64,000 bases of DNA, from the NCBI RefSeq assembly GCF_009363615.1, contig NZ_CP045384.1:363501-427500 (forward strand). The letters are read 5' to 3'. The translations under genes and the position numbers were made by a program. This document shows, piece by piece, positions 17,422 through 25,767 of this stretch. The DNA is from Ruegeria sp. THAF33 (lineage in GTDB: Bacteria > Pseudomonadota > Alphaproteobacteria > Rhodobacterales > Rhodobacteraceae). A model generated the notes under the pieces. It saw only the letters and a program-made list of their open reading frames with translations, was not told where the DNA came from and did not search any database. Position 1 is the first letter of the stretch. Each line of letters opens with the position of its first letter.

Positions 17422-20363
17422 TGGAGTTGCTCCCTGCCGGAGTCTGCTAGACCGAGGCGGCTCAGCTTACCAATTACTGCATTCCGGCTGGTTCCCCCCA
17501 GTTCCTCCGCGATCTCACTTGCGCTCATGCCGGTCGCCCAAAGCTCCTCAAGACGAGCTACTCGGTATCTCGTCCAGGACATAAGTTGCCGGTTGTTGTT
17601 ATCTGTTTCGGATGCGCCATCTTTTTCTTTGTGCAGCACAGAGGGGACTTTCAATCCGCGACTGCTGTCGTAGCCCAGTAATTCTTGGAGCTGACGCTTG
17701 CGACCAGGATGAGAAAGTCGGTCAAGGCCCTTTGCCTCGATCTGTCGAATGCGCTCGCGTGTCACTCCATAGATCTGACCAATTTCCTCGAGGGTCATCT
17801 CGGACTCGCGATCGATCCCAAAGCGCATCCGAATTATATCTGCCTCGCGCTCTGGCAGTTCAGCTAGGGCGTCCGCAATGATTTTTTCAGTCTCTGCCTC
17901 GTCGAAGGCGTTCGCGTCCTCTTGACCAGGGAATATCTCATCCCAGTCGTCGATGCTTTCTGGATACACAGCCTCGCGGGGAAACCCACGAAACTGAGAC
18001 ACCTCTTCAGTTGTCCATTCCAGTTCCTCGGCAAGATCCTTTTCGGAAACATAGCCGTCGGCCCTAACGTCGAGCTTATCCATGGCGAGATCTAACCTCG
18101 CAATTTTCTCCTTCCTATGAACAGGGATGCGGATCGTAGATCCTTCGTCAGCACGCCATCGCATGATCGCCTGCCGCATCCAGTAAGAGGCATAGACAAC
18201 GAAGCGATAACCGCGCTCTGGATCAAAGCGCCGCGTGGATCGCTGTAGCCCCATGAACGCCACCTGAAAGACGTCCTCCGGGTCTTCACCTTCCTCCACG
18301 CTCCGTGCAGCAAAGCGTCGTGCGTAAGGCAGGTGTTTGCGGACTAGTCGCTCGTTGGCGGCCTCAAAGAGCGAGATTTGCGTATTCAGCTCGTTGACAT
18401 GCTCTGTGCTGGCAAGGTTTTGTTCAATCGAACTAACGAGCTCCTTTAGGAATCCCAGAGATAGATCGAGCGCCTCAAGCGCTTCAAGCGCTTGCCGTCG
18501 CCGTTTACCATCCATAACGCGTCCATTTTCTTGCCAAGACTTGAGGGATTCCGCAGCGGCCATGACTTCGGCCGTCTCGGTGTGGCCGGGGCGAGAGGGG
18601 ATTATGGTCTTCAGCGAGACAGAACTTGGGTTCCGGACGCCACTCTGGATGGTGTCGACGACATCAAGGATCGTTTGGACGGCGGCTTCGGAGGCGAGAA
18701 TTCCCAACTGAAGCCCTTGCTTTGCCCGGACCATGGGCTCCAAGAGTTGCCGTTCATCGGACTTGTCCATGACGAAGCGATGTGTTCCAGGCAGCCGCGT
18801 CGATCTTGTGAGAGCTGTCTCGATTGCTTCAGAAAGCTCATCCGAAGATATCTCCGTTCGGGAGTCCCAAAGCCCGTCATTATGCCTGAAGGCTAAATCT
18901 ACCTCGTCGAAGCCGCCGACCTCAAGGTTGCGCTGGAGGTTGATGCGCAATTCCTCAAGATCACCATTGCCGTCGCATAGAGCGAGAAGGCTTTCGATGT
19001 CGCTGGATGAGTACCATCCCTTTTGCAAAATTTCCTTGGCCCATGAGGTGCAGATCTCCGGATCGATTGACAGTCGCGTGCCGCTCTGAACCACCGCGGA
19101 TTTGATTGATTGGCGCCCACGGTTACGTACCTTGAGAAAATCATGCTCGGTGCGATTATCCGAGCTTACGGCGGCGGCACCAATGCCTTCACCGGCAATC
19201 GATGCTGGTGAAAGGTCGAGATCCCAATCTCCGTGCTCATCCGTGGAAACTACAGGTGAGGGACTGACGAGCGCAACGAATGTCCCCGAAACCGCTTCGC
19301 GCTTGGACTCGCCGAAGAAATTCTCCGGCTCTTCCTCAGCTTCAAAAACAAGCAAGTCGTCAAGGTCATCTAGTTGGCTTGGTGCCGCATTAGATTGCTC
19401 AGTCTCCGCGCTGAGCGGTTCCGGTTGCGCTGCAATGGGCGGAGCGGCAACGGACGGGGGTACTTCAGCTAACGTTTCGGAGCTGCTGTCGTCATCACCC
19501 TCTTTTTTCCACAGGCCGAGACGATGTGCTTTGCTCAGCACTGCATTGCGGCTGACCCCACCCAACTCCCTTGCGATCTGGTTCGCACTTCGGCCTTCGG
19601 CCCACATTCTTTTCAGGAGGTCGACCCGCTCCTCTGGCCAAGACGACCTTGCGGATGACTTTGGATTTTCTTCGTATTGGGTGAGCTCCGTGCGCTCACT
19701 GGTTGTTCCCCTCAACCTGTATATACCCAAACAGTGAATCTGATTGAGTATTGCGCCGGGAGTGGCGGGTCCGCCAAGTTTTTGAGCGATCTGGCCTGGT
19801 TCTGCGCCTAAGGACCACAGTCGTGTCAGTTCCTCATTTCTTTCTTCGGTCCAATACTTTTCCTCAAATTGTTCATCAGCATGCTTCGAAGGCGCTTCCG
19901 GTTTTCTTTGCGGGGTTGGCGAGATTCGATGTTCTGAAACATCGTTTCTAAGCGCTTTGCTGGTTTCGGATCTTGGGGTGATGCCGCCTTCTTCAGGTTT
20001 TTCTTCGGTTGGCGATTCTGTAACAAGCGAAGACAGAAGCTGCGATGCTAACCCGTGACCCTCGGAAAATGCGACGTCAGCGGGGGTTTGCCGTTCATCG
20101 TTAAGTGTATTGGGGTCGGCCCCGGAACGGATGAAGAGATCGCATAGAGCAAGGTTTCCCGACCGTGCTGCCAGATGGAGTGGGGTGTCTCCCTTCGGAT
20201 CAGAAAAATGGAGGCGTGCAGACGCAGCGAAATCGGAAAGTCTATCGAGCTTACCTTCGGCAATCAGCCGGATCTCGTAAGGGGCAAGAACTTGGCTTTC
20301 GGGTGTGTAGTTAGGCGAGGCACGACCGCCCAGAACTCGAGACAATTTATCCATAATTTTCAT
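17418..20363 (-). CDS. Ankyrin - GcrA-HTH x2 - sigma-70 - GcrA-HTH fusion protein
   Basis: 981 aa from ATG 20363 (GGAGG six bases upstream; the longer open frame overlaps the WYL gene more deeply). Domains in order: ankyrin repeats at about 55-115 (DTPLHLAARSGNLALC, GADPNTLND, QTPADVA); GcrA-type HTH at 171-215; a second at 242-285 (WAEGRSANQIARELGGVSRNAV); acidic linker; sigma-70 region 2 to region 4 at about 670-900 (DVFQVAFMGLQRSTRRFDPE, YASYWMRQAI, LEEIGQIYGVTRERIRQIE); a third GcrA-type HTH at about 932-975. Region 4 is complete. GcrA is the alphaproteobacterial cell-cycle factor that binds methylated promoters and sigma-70. The fusion is encoded inside the restriction operon, overlapping WYL and GHKL genes. 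Its promoter targets are unknown. Confidence 0.88.
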   Translation of the reverse strand: MKIMDKLSRVLGGRASPNYTPESQVLAPYEIRLIAEGKLDRLSDFAASARLHFSDPKGDTPLHLAARSGNLALCDLFIRSGADPNTLNDERQTPADVAFSEGHGLASQLLSSLVTESPTEEKPEEGGITPRSETSKALRNDVSEHRISPTPQRKPEAPSKHADEQFEEKYWTEERNEELTRLWSLGAEPGQIAQKLGGPATPGAILNQIHCLGIYRLRGTTSERTELTQYEENPKSSARSSWPEERVDLLKRMWAEGRSANQIARELGGVSRNAVLSKAHRLGLWKKEGDDDSSSETLAEVPPSVAAPPIAAQPEPLSAETEQSNAAPSQLDDLDDLLVFEAEEEPENFFGESKREAVSGTFVALVSPSPVVSTDEHGDWDLDLSPASIAGEGIGAAAVSSDNRTEHDFLKVRNRGRQSIKSAVVQSGTRLSIDPEICTSWAKEILQKGWYSSSDIESLLALCDGNGDLEELRINLQRNLEVGGFDEVDLAFRHNDGLWDSRTEISSDELSEAIETALTRSTRLPGTHRFVMDKSDERQLLEPMVRAKQGLQLGILASEAAVQTILDVVDTIQSGVRNPSSVSLKTIIPSRPGHTETAEVMAAAESLKSWQENGRVMDGKRRRQALEALEALDLSLGFLKELVSSIEQNLASTEHVNELNTQISLFEAANERLVRKHLPYARRFAARSVEEGEDPEDVFQVAFMGLQRSTRRFDPERGYRFVVYASYWMRQAIMRWRADEGSTIRIPVHRKEKIARLDLAMDKLDVRADGYVSEKDLAEELEWTTEEVSQFRGFPREAVYPESIDDWDEIFPGQEDANAFDEAETEKIIADALAELPEREADIIRMRFGIDRESEMTLEEIGQIYGVTRERIRQIEAKGLDRLSHPGRKRQLQELLGYDSSRGLKVPSVLHKEKDGASETDNNNRQLMSWTRYRVARLEELWATGMSASEIAEELGGTSRNAVIGKLSRLGLADSGREQLQ

Positions 20364-21207
20364 AAACGGCCTCCCTGTTGAGAAGCACGATTTGCTGATC
20401 CTGCGGCTTCCTTGCGCCAGGATCAGTATCAAGCCCAAGTCGTCTTAGCGCATAATAGAGCAGCGCACGCCGAACATTGATTTTTGCCCTGCCACCGCGC
20501 ATGCCGTAGTCGAGAGCGATGACCTTGGCTTGGGTCTCCGAAAGGGCGGGGTGTGGCCCGATCTCAAGCGTAACATGTTCTTGCCAATCCGCATCGGCCG
20601 CATCCGTGACTCTGCTGGCCTCTACACCGCGCGTCTGGAGGATGCGCGAAAGCAGGAAATCCTTGAAGATCTCGTCAGTCTTACAATAGGCCCGGGTGTG
20701 CCATCGAAATCCATCGAACCCGATGGCATGGGGCGCGATCCACCGCCAGCTCGGCTCTGGGCGCGAAAGGAACTGATACTTCACCTCGATCGCTTCAGAG
20801 CGGCGGATTGCACCAACAACAGATCGTAGTGTCACGGGGTCCACACCACGGGCCGGAGTGGGCGCGGAGTCATAGGCTGGTAGCTCGGCGATCCATGCGT
20901 CGTCGCTGTCCATGACGCCGTCAGCCAAAGACCGAAGCTGTGCGAGGTAGCGGCTTGCATCGGGTTTCAGGAACTGTGCAGCATATTCGGGGCCTCGGAC
21001 ATACGTCCGGGCGCTCTTATCGTAGACCATGTTTTCCGGAGCCAGACCGATATAGCGGTTCAGGTCGGCGGACGCTTGGTTCACCGATTGTCCGAACTGC
21101 TCCATCAAATCACTGCGGTTCACATGCCCCTCCCAAAACAATCGGAACTCGATGAACTCGAGGCGCTGCGTGACTCCCCATCGAAGCTCCGGCTTGTCGC
21201 TATCCAC
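20347..21207 (-). CDS. WYL-domain transcriptional regulator (BrxR/CapW-like)
   Basis: 286 aa from a GTG start with GGGAG seven bases upstream. The N-terminal winged helix (RWGVTQRLEFIEFRLFWEGH, RSDLMEQFGQSVNQASADLNRY) and the central WYL domain (IEVKYQFLSRPEP, WRWIAPHAIGFDGFRWHTRAYC, FKDFLLSRI) match the BrxR/CapW group, which represses phage-defence operons. It is first in the operon and overlaps the sigma-fusion gene by 17 bp, so it is well placed as the ligand-sensing autoregulator of the whole locus (inference). Confidence 0.88.
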   Translation of the reverse strand: MDSDKPELRWGVTQRLEFIEFRLFWEGHVNRSDLMEQFGQSVNQASADLNRYIGLAPENMVYDKSARTYVRGPEYAAQFLKPDASRYLAQLRSLADGVMDSDDAWIAELPAYDSAPTPARGVDPVTLRSVVGAIRRSEAIEVKYQFLSRPEPSWRWIAPHAIGFDGFRWHTRAYCKTDEIFKDFLLSRILQTRGVEASRVTDAADADWQEHVTLEIGPHPALSETQAKVIALDYGMRGGRAKINVRRALLYYALRRLGLDTDPGARKPQDQQIVLLNREAVYENYG

Positions 21208-21225
21208 TTCGCACTCCCGACCCGG

Positions 21226-21246
21226 TGCGTATGATTAATGTACGCG
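21226..21246. promoter_or_regulatory. Candidate operator: short inverted repeat before the WYL gene
   Basis: GCGTA at 21227-21231 and TACGC at 21241-21245 form a palindrome with a 9-bp AT-rich spacer, about 20-40 bp upstream of the WYL start codon. BrxR-type regulators bind inverted repeats in this position. Between 21247 and 21561 I see no gene; the promoter of the operon should lie here. Confidence 0.35.
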
Positions 21247-21561
21247 CCCATTTTTTGTGCTGATCGAAAGCTAGCGGGGACTCGTGTCGGATTCAATCGG
21301 AATCCTACGATGTTTCGGGGGTTTGCTCGAACGAACAGAACCTGAAGATCGCAGAACTTCTGTCCTTTCGATATTAATAATGTGAATAATTTTTCTTTGA
21401 ATGCCACCAGCCAAACAGAATTGACCATACAAGTGAAGTTCGTCGCAAACGGACGTGATGCAACAGTCCAACTCTTAGGTTTGGAGCGCGAGCTAAACAG
21501 GGCGGACCAGCTTTAGCCGTGCAGCAGCTTATAGCGATCCGGAAGACATGCCGTAGGCGCT

Positions 21562-22713
21562 TCACGAGATTAAGCTCTTGATACTGGCAGACACCATCGC
21601 CTCGAATTGGTCAGCGTTCAGGGCATTGCCCTTGCGCGGTACAAAAACAAACCGCTGCTCCGCGAAATCGAAGGGAAGATCCGAGGTCCGCTCTTTGTCC
21701 TCACGGATCGGCAACCAACGGCGGATGTCTTCAGGCGAGTTCCCATAATGGGCGTGCATCATCCCTGCCTCTATCAATACGTTGGGGTTGTCTTGGTACC
21801 TGGTCTTCTTTCCACCTCGTGGCAAAGGCTCCGAGAAGTAGCAGATGCCGTAAGCTGCCTCATTGATCTTGTTGATGATACCCGCAGTGATCGAACCAGT
21901 CTTCGTATCCTTGTCCCAGCAATAGAGCTCGATCTGGTTCTTGAAGCTCTTTTCGCAAACAGCCCGGACGATCTCTATGACCTTAGGATCGGCGCGCTGC
22001 CCGAAGGCAAAGAACACTTGCGGGGTTCGCAGCGATCCAGGCTGCGTCGGATCGGATAGCTTTGTTTTTAAATCCTCGGCTGCCCGTGCGGTGCCGTTGC
22101 TTTGCTCCCTGGTAGTTTCGAATAGCCAGATTACCCGTGAAATAGCTTTGACCAATGTGCCTATCTGTTGCGTCCGTTCAGGCGTGAAACAAATCCGGTC
22201 CCGGAACTCTATGTTCATCACACCAAAAACGCGCGAGCGCTTCTCGCCGAATCGGATCGGAACGATGACTGACGTGCCAGCGTCACCGCCGCCGTAATCA
22301 ACGTATGCTGGCAAGTCTGCCGGCGGGTCGTTGCCATTATCGCTTCCATTGCCCCAACTCCGCACCGTTACTTTGGAATAGTCGAGGCCCTTGAGTCGCT
22401 TGTCTTTGCCGCTCTTCGTCGTGATCCAAAGGGGACAGCCGTGGGTGTACGAATAGGCTCGTTGACTAGAATAATTTCCTCCGTCGTTGAAGAGCGGGTG
22501 CGAGTCTCGCTCTTCCTCGCGGCTCGACCAGAAACTCGTCAATGCAGGTTTTCCGTTGACGCGTATGCCATCGATCTTCACCTCGAAGTACACCGCGCCC
22601 AGACTGCCGAGCACGTAGCTCTCTACGGCCGCTTTGAAGGTAGTAAATGCGTGTTCGCTAATCGAGTCGATAGAATTTGCAAAATTGAGGATTCGCTGCT
22701 CTTGCATATTCAA
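21562..22713 (-). CDS. GAF-like sensor plus TIR-like nucleotide-binding domain protein
   Basis: 383 aa. The first 210 residues resemble a GAF domain (conserved VIVPIRFGEKRSRVFGVMNIEF near 165-190, and the helix after it). The C-terminal 150 residues start with PQVFFAFGQR and continue with ICYFSEPLP and NPNVLIEAGMMHAHYG, the order of the TIR-like predicted nucleotide-binding family (PF10137 type), with Glu near residue 313 in the TIR catalytic-glutamate position. A signal-sensing NAD-consuming effector is a reasonable reading, not shown. It is transcribed in the same direction as the WYL operon but 355 bp upstream, so it has its own promoter. Confidence 0.6.
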   Translation of the reverse strand: MNMQEQRILNFANSIDSISEHAFTTFKAAVESYVLGSLGAVYFEVKIDGIRVNGKPALTSFWSSREEERDSHPLFNDGGNYSSQRAYSYTHGCPLWITTKSGKDKRLKGLDYSKVTVRSWGNGSDNGNDPPADLPAYVDYGGGDAGTSVIVPIRFGEKRSRVFGVMNIEFRDRICFTPERTQQIGTLVKAISRVIWLFETTREQSNGTARAAEDLKTKLSDPTQPGSLRTPQVFFAFGQRADPKVIEIVRAVCEKSFKNQIELYCWDKDTKTGSITAGIINKINEAAYGICYFSEPLPRGGKKTRYQDNPNVLIEAGMMHAHYGNSPEDIRRWLPIREDKERTSDLPFDFAEQRFVFVPRKGNALNADQFEAMVSASIKSLIS

Positions 22714-22852
22714 ACCTTGTTCTTGTAACTAAAAACGACACGTACTTTCGTCAGAATGATTCAAGCATAACATAACCATAAGTCTCTGCCCAACACATGG
22801 CTGGCGCACGCAAACATTTCGGCGTAGCGCGGGTCGACTTAGTTGTGCCTAG

Positions 22853-23290
22853 GTCGTGTTGACAAAAGGGATTCACATCAGGCTTTGAGCATGATTTAAG
22901 CTGATATCTGCGATGGAGACCAGCTTGGCACGAGATTTGATGTCGGACGAGGAGTGGGCGTTCTTTGAACAGTTCATTCTTTCCGTTCGCGCCCGGAATG
23001 GGCGAAAACCTACCAACCACCGCCTTGTCCTTGACGGCGTTTTCTGGATAGCACGTACCGGCGCACCGTGGCGGGACCTTCCTGAAGAGTTCGGGAAATG
23101 GTCGAGTGTCTATCGGCAATTCCGGCGTTGGACACTTGTTGGCCTCTGGGAACAGATCCTAGAGGCGCTGATCGAGAGCAGGATCGTTCCAGATGCCCTG
23201 CAAATGGTCGACAGCACCGTGGTTCGCGCCCATCATCAGGCAGCGGGCGCTAAAGGGTGACTCCGCGACAGGGTTTTGGCCGCTCAAAGG
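22853..23290 (+). mobile_element. Truncated IS5-family (IS427-like) element
   Basis: The left end follows a CTAG at 22849-22852. The first transposase frame (22913-23260) reads SDEEWAFFEQFILSV, WIARTGAPWRDLPEEFG, VDSTVVRAHHQAAGAKG and stops; the second frame starts at GRSKGGFT and then loses all similarity near 23290. The right end and most of orfB (DDE core) are missing, so it is dead. CTAG target sites are usual for this group. Confidence 0.8.
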
Positions 23291-24047
23291 GCGGCTTCAC
23301 GAATTTATTGACAACGGAAGATTTCAAGGGTCGCTCGTGCGAAAAGGAACACGTTTGGAATAAAAAATTTTCTCTTCACGACAAGAGTTATAGCGCATTT
23401 GACGACCTTAGTACGAAAAAGGTTCGCCGCGGTCGGGTAGTCATGCCGAGAGAAGGAAGTCTCGTTTGACTGTATGGTTCTGCGGCTTTCACAGTTTCTT
23501 GTCGAAAACGGACTCTGCCGCGGCTCAGCAGAAGAGTTGTTGGTGATGGGCACATGCAAAGAAACCGAATGCCGGCCATGCGCGGGCCCGACCTATCCCG
23601 CCAGAAGAGCTTTGGCTCCTGATTATACCCGTCGCAATAGCACTTTCTCTTTTTCGCGGTATTGTGGACGACAAGATAGCAGCAAAAGTCACCTCTGCCT
23701 TTAGGTCCACTCGTAGCAACAATTGCATCTGCGGGCCAAGCATCAAACATTGAAGCACTCGACTTCTCTTCTCCTGATGTATCTGCGAAGGAACTTGCTC
23801 GACGATGGAAAACCTCATGGAAGACCTTGAATTTATCGGTGCTCTCGGCGTCCAAAAAGCATTCATCCACGTCGACGGTCGCGGACATAACGCAGACTTG
23901 GGCGAGGCAGTCCCGGACTGACAGAAAAACAACATTTATGAACCTTGGGCTGGGCTTGCCGTCGTCGCACGATTATTGACTAACTCATAGGTATAAGCAA
24001 ATCTGCGCACGGGTAATCTGTAGTTGAATTCAATTTATCGGGGCAAA
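23291..24047. other. No convincing gene; degraded stretch between IS fragment and protease gene
   Basis: Several short frames are open on both strands, for example 23388-23888 on the minus strand and a 38-codon plus-strand frame from about 23812 (MENLMEDLEFIGALGV). None has a good RBS or a family motif that I recognise. The stretch probably holds gene debris left by the IS5 truncation and the promoter of the trypsin-TPR operon. RBS for the next gene is a weak GGGGC. Confidence 0.45.
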
Positions 24048-25703
24048 ATGCCTAACGTTTTTAACAGTTACGACAAAGTTGTTGCGCTCGCCGAGAACAT
24101 ACGCGCTGGTTCCATAGTTTCGCAACAAGACGCGTGGGATATTATGCGGGCTCTTCAAAACTTTCGGGATTTCGAACGTGTTGTCGGTCTGGCCGAGTCG
24201 CTGCTGGTTCAGTATCCTGAGGACCACACGCTGACCAAGGCCTACGCGCAAGCCCTGGTAGAACTGGGGAACCCAATAGCGGCGCAGGGACTCTTGCAGC
24301 AGGTCTTGTCCGGTATGTCGGAGGCCGATAGGGAATTTAGCGACATTAAGGGCGTCCTCGGGCGTGCGTTCAAAGAAACGTGCCAGTCAGCAGCGCGGCT
24401 TGGACAAATTGGCTTGGCGAACGACGCTCTCACGCATTCTTTTGCAGCCTACGCCGAACCATATGAGCGAGATCCGAAAAAAAATTACTACCACGGTATT
24501 AATCAAGTGGCGCTGCTGCATTTGGCGGAGCGATGTGAAGCTGACGTGCTGACGAGTGTGAACAAGAAACAACTGGCTCGGGAGGTTCTTTCAACGCTGG
24601 ACGATACAGACACAAGCGACGTCTGGATGCGGGCAACCCGTGTTGAAGTTTGCGTGGCGCTGGAAGACTGGGACAATGCGCTGGAAGCAGTAAAAAGCTA
24701 TGTCGAAGTAAACAGCAACGGCGATAAAACAGCCACCGCCTTTCAACTCCACAGTACACTACGCCAACTGCGAGACATCTGGGACATCGGTGCGGCCGGC
24801 GATACTGGCCTCGACATCCTTACCACTCTGGAAGCTGCTGCTTTTCAACGTAGCAGCATATCTGATGTCGGCGACGGTATCAGTATCGAAAAGAGTGCGG
24901 CCAGTATGGCTGATACACTTGACTATACTAAAGAAAATGCGTCGCACCTTGAAAAGATGTTCGGGCTGGACGGCCTAAAAACACTCCGCTGGTTTCGGCA
25001 AGGTGTAGAGCGCGCCTCATCCGTGGCTTCAGTGATCGGAGAAGATGGCAGCAGGGTCGGGACAGCTTTCGCCATTTGCCCGAAAGAATGGCAATTGCCA
25101 CAGGTCGAAGCTGGCGAGATCGCGTTGATGACAAATTACCACGTCATGAACGAAAACGGATACGGTGATGAGGCGCTTACACTAGCAGAGGCCAAGGTCA
25201 GGTTCGAAGCGCTTTCGGAAAAGGAATTCCGAGCAAAGCGTATTCTCTTCGAAAACCAGACGTTTCGGAACGGTCTCGACGCTACAATTTTCACAGTTGC
25301 CGGAAACCTTCAGAAGCTGAAGCCAGTGCCTTGCAATCTCGACAGCCTTCCTCGCCTAAATAAAGATAAGCGTGTATACGTCATCGGGCACCCGGATGGC
25401 GGAGAACTACAGTTTTCGCTGCAAGACAACCGCTTGTTGGACCATGAAGGCGGGCCGGACGGCAACCCGCCCGAGCCGTCACGCGTACGTGTCCATTACT
25501 TCGCGCCGACCAAGCCTGGGAGCAGCGGCAGCCCGGTATTTAACGAAGGCTGGGAGTGTATCGCACTGCACCGTGCCGGCAGCAGATATGTCGCTGGTAA
25601 GGAACCAGGAATGAAGCAACTCAATGGAAAGACAGGCCGCTACTCAGCGAATGAAGGTGTTTGGGTTGGCTCGATAAAAGCGCGCATACCAGACAATTCA
25701 TGA
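24048..25703 (+). CDS. TPR / TRAFs-binding-like domain plus trypsin-like serine protease
   Basis: 551 aa from ATG 24048 (the frame also opens from a TTG at 24024). Residues 10-240 are helical TPR-like repeats (FRDFERVVGLAESLLVQYPEDHTLTKAYAQALVELG; YYHGINQVALLHL matches the GIN motif of the TRAFs-binding/DUF4071 domain). The C-terminal 220 residues are a chymotrypsin-fold protease: TNYHVM with His365, NGLDATIFTV with Asp411, and GSSGSPVF with Ser493, a complete triad. No signal peptide, so it acts inside the cell. It heads an operon with lipase, M15 peptidase and TIR-TPR genes and may be activated by infection to cut a partner (inference). Confidence 0.85.
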   Translation: MPNVFNSYDKVVALAENIRAGSIVSQQDAWDIMRALQNFRDFERVVGLAESLLVQYPEDHTLTKAYAQALVELGNPIAAQGLLQQVLSGMSEADREFSDIKGVLGRAFKETCQSAARLGQIGLANDALTHSFAAYAEPYERDPKKNYYHGINQVALLHLAERCEADVLTSVNKKQLAREVLSTLDDTDTSDVWMRATRVEVCVALEDWDNALEAVKSYVEVNSNGDKTATAFQLHSTLRQLRDIWDIGAAGDTGLDILTTLEAAAFQRSSISDVGDGISIEKSAASMADTLDYTKENASHLEKMFGLDGLKTLRWFRQGVERASSVASVIGEDGSRVGTAFAICPKEWQLPQVEAGEIALMTNYHVMNENGYGDEALTLAEAKVRFEALSEKEFRAKRILFENQTFRNGLDATIFTVAGNLQKLKPVPCNLDSLPRLNKDKRVYVIGHPDGGELQFSLQDNRLLDHEGGPDGNPPEPSRVRVHYFAPTKPGSSGSPVFNEGWECIALHRAGSRYVAGKEPGMKQLNGKTGRYSANEGVWVGSIKARIPDNS

Positions 25704-25767
25704 CAGAACTCGATGGCCGCAGGTTTTAGAATTCGGAAATTCAGAACAGTTCTTTAGGAGACCGAAC

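Noticed and set aside
18337..19737. Long plus-strand frames opposite the sigma-fusion gene
   Set aside because: Serine- and arginine-rich composition typical of antisense frames; no domain.
23388..23888. Open frame on the minus strand (166 codons)
   Set aside because: No RBS, no family pattern, strong overlap with other frames in a degraded region; not called as a gene.
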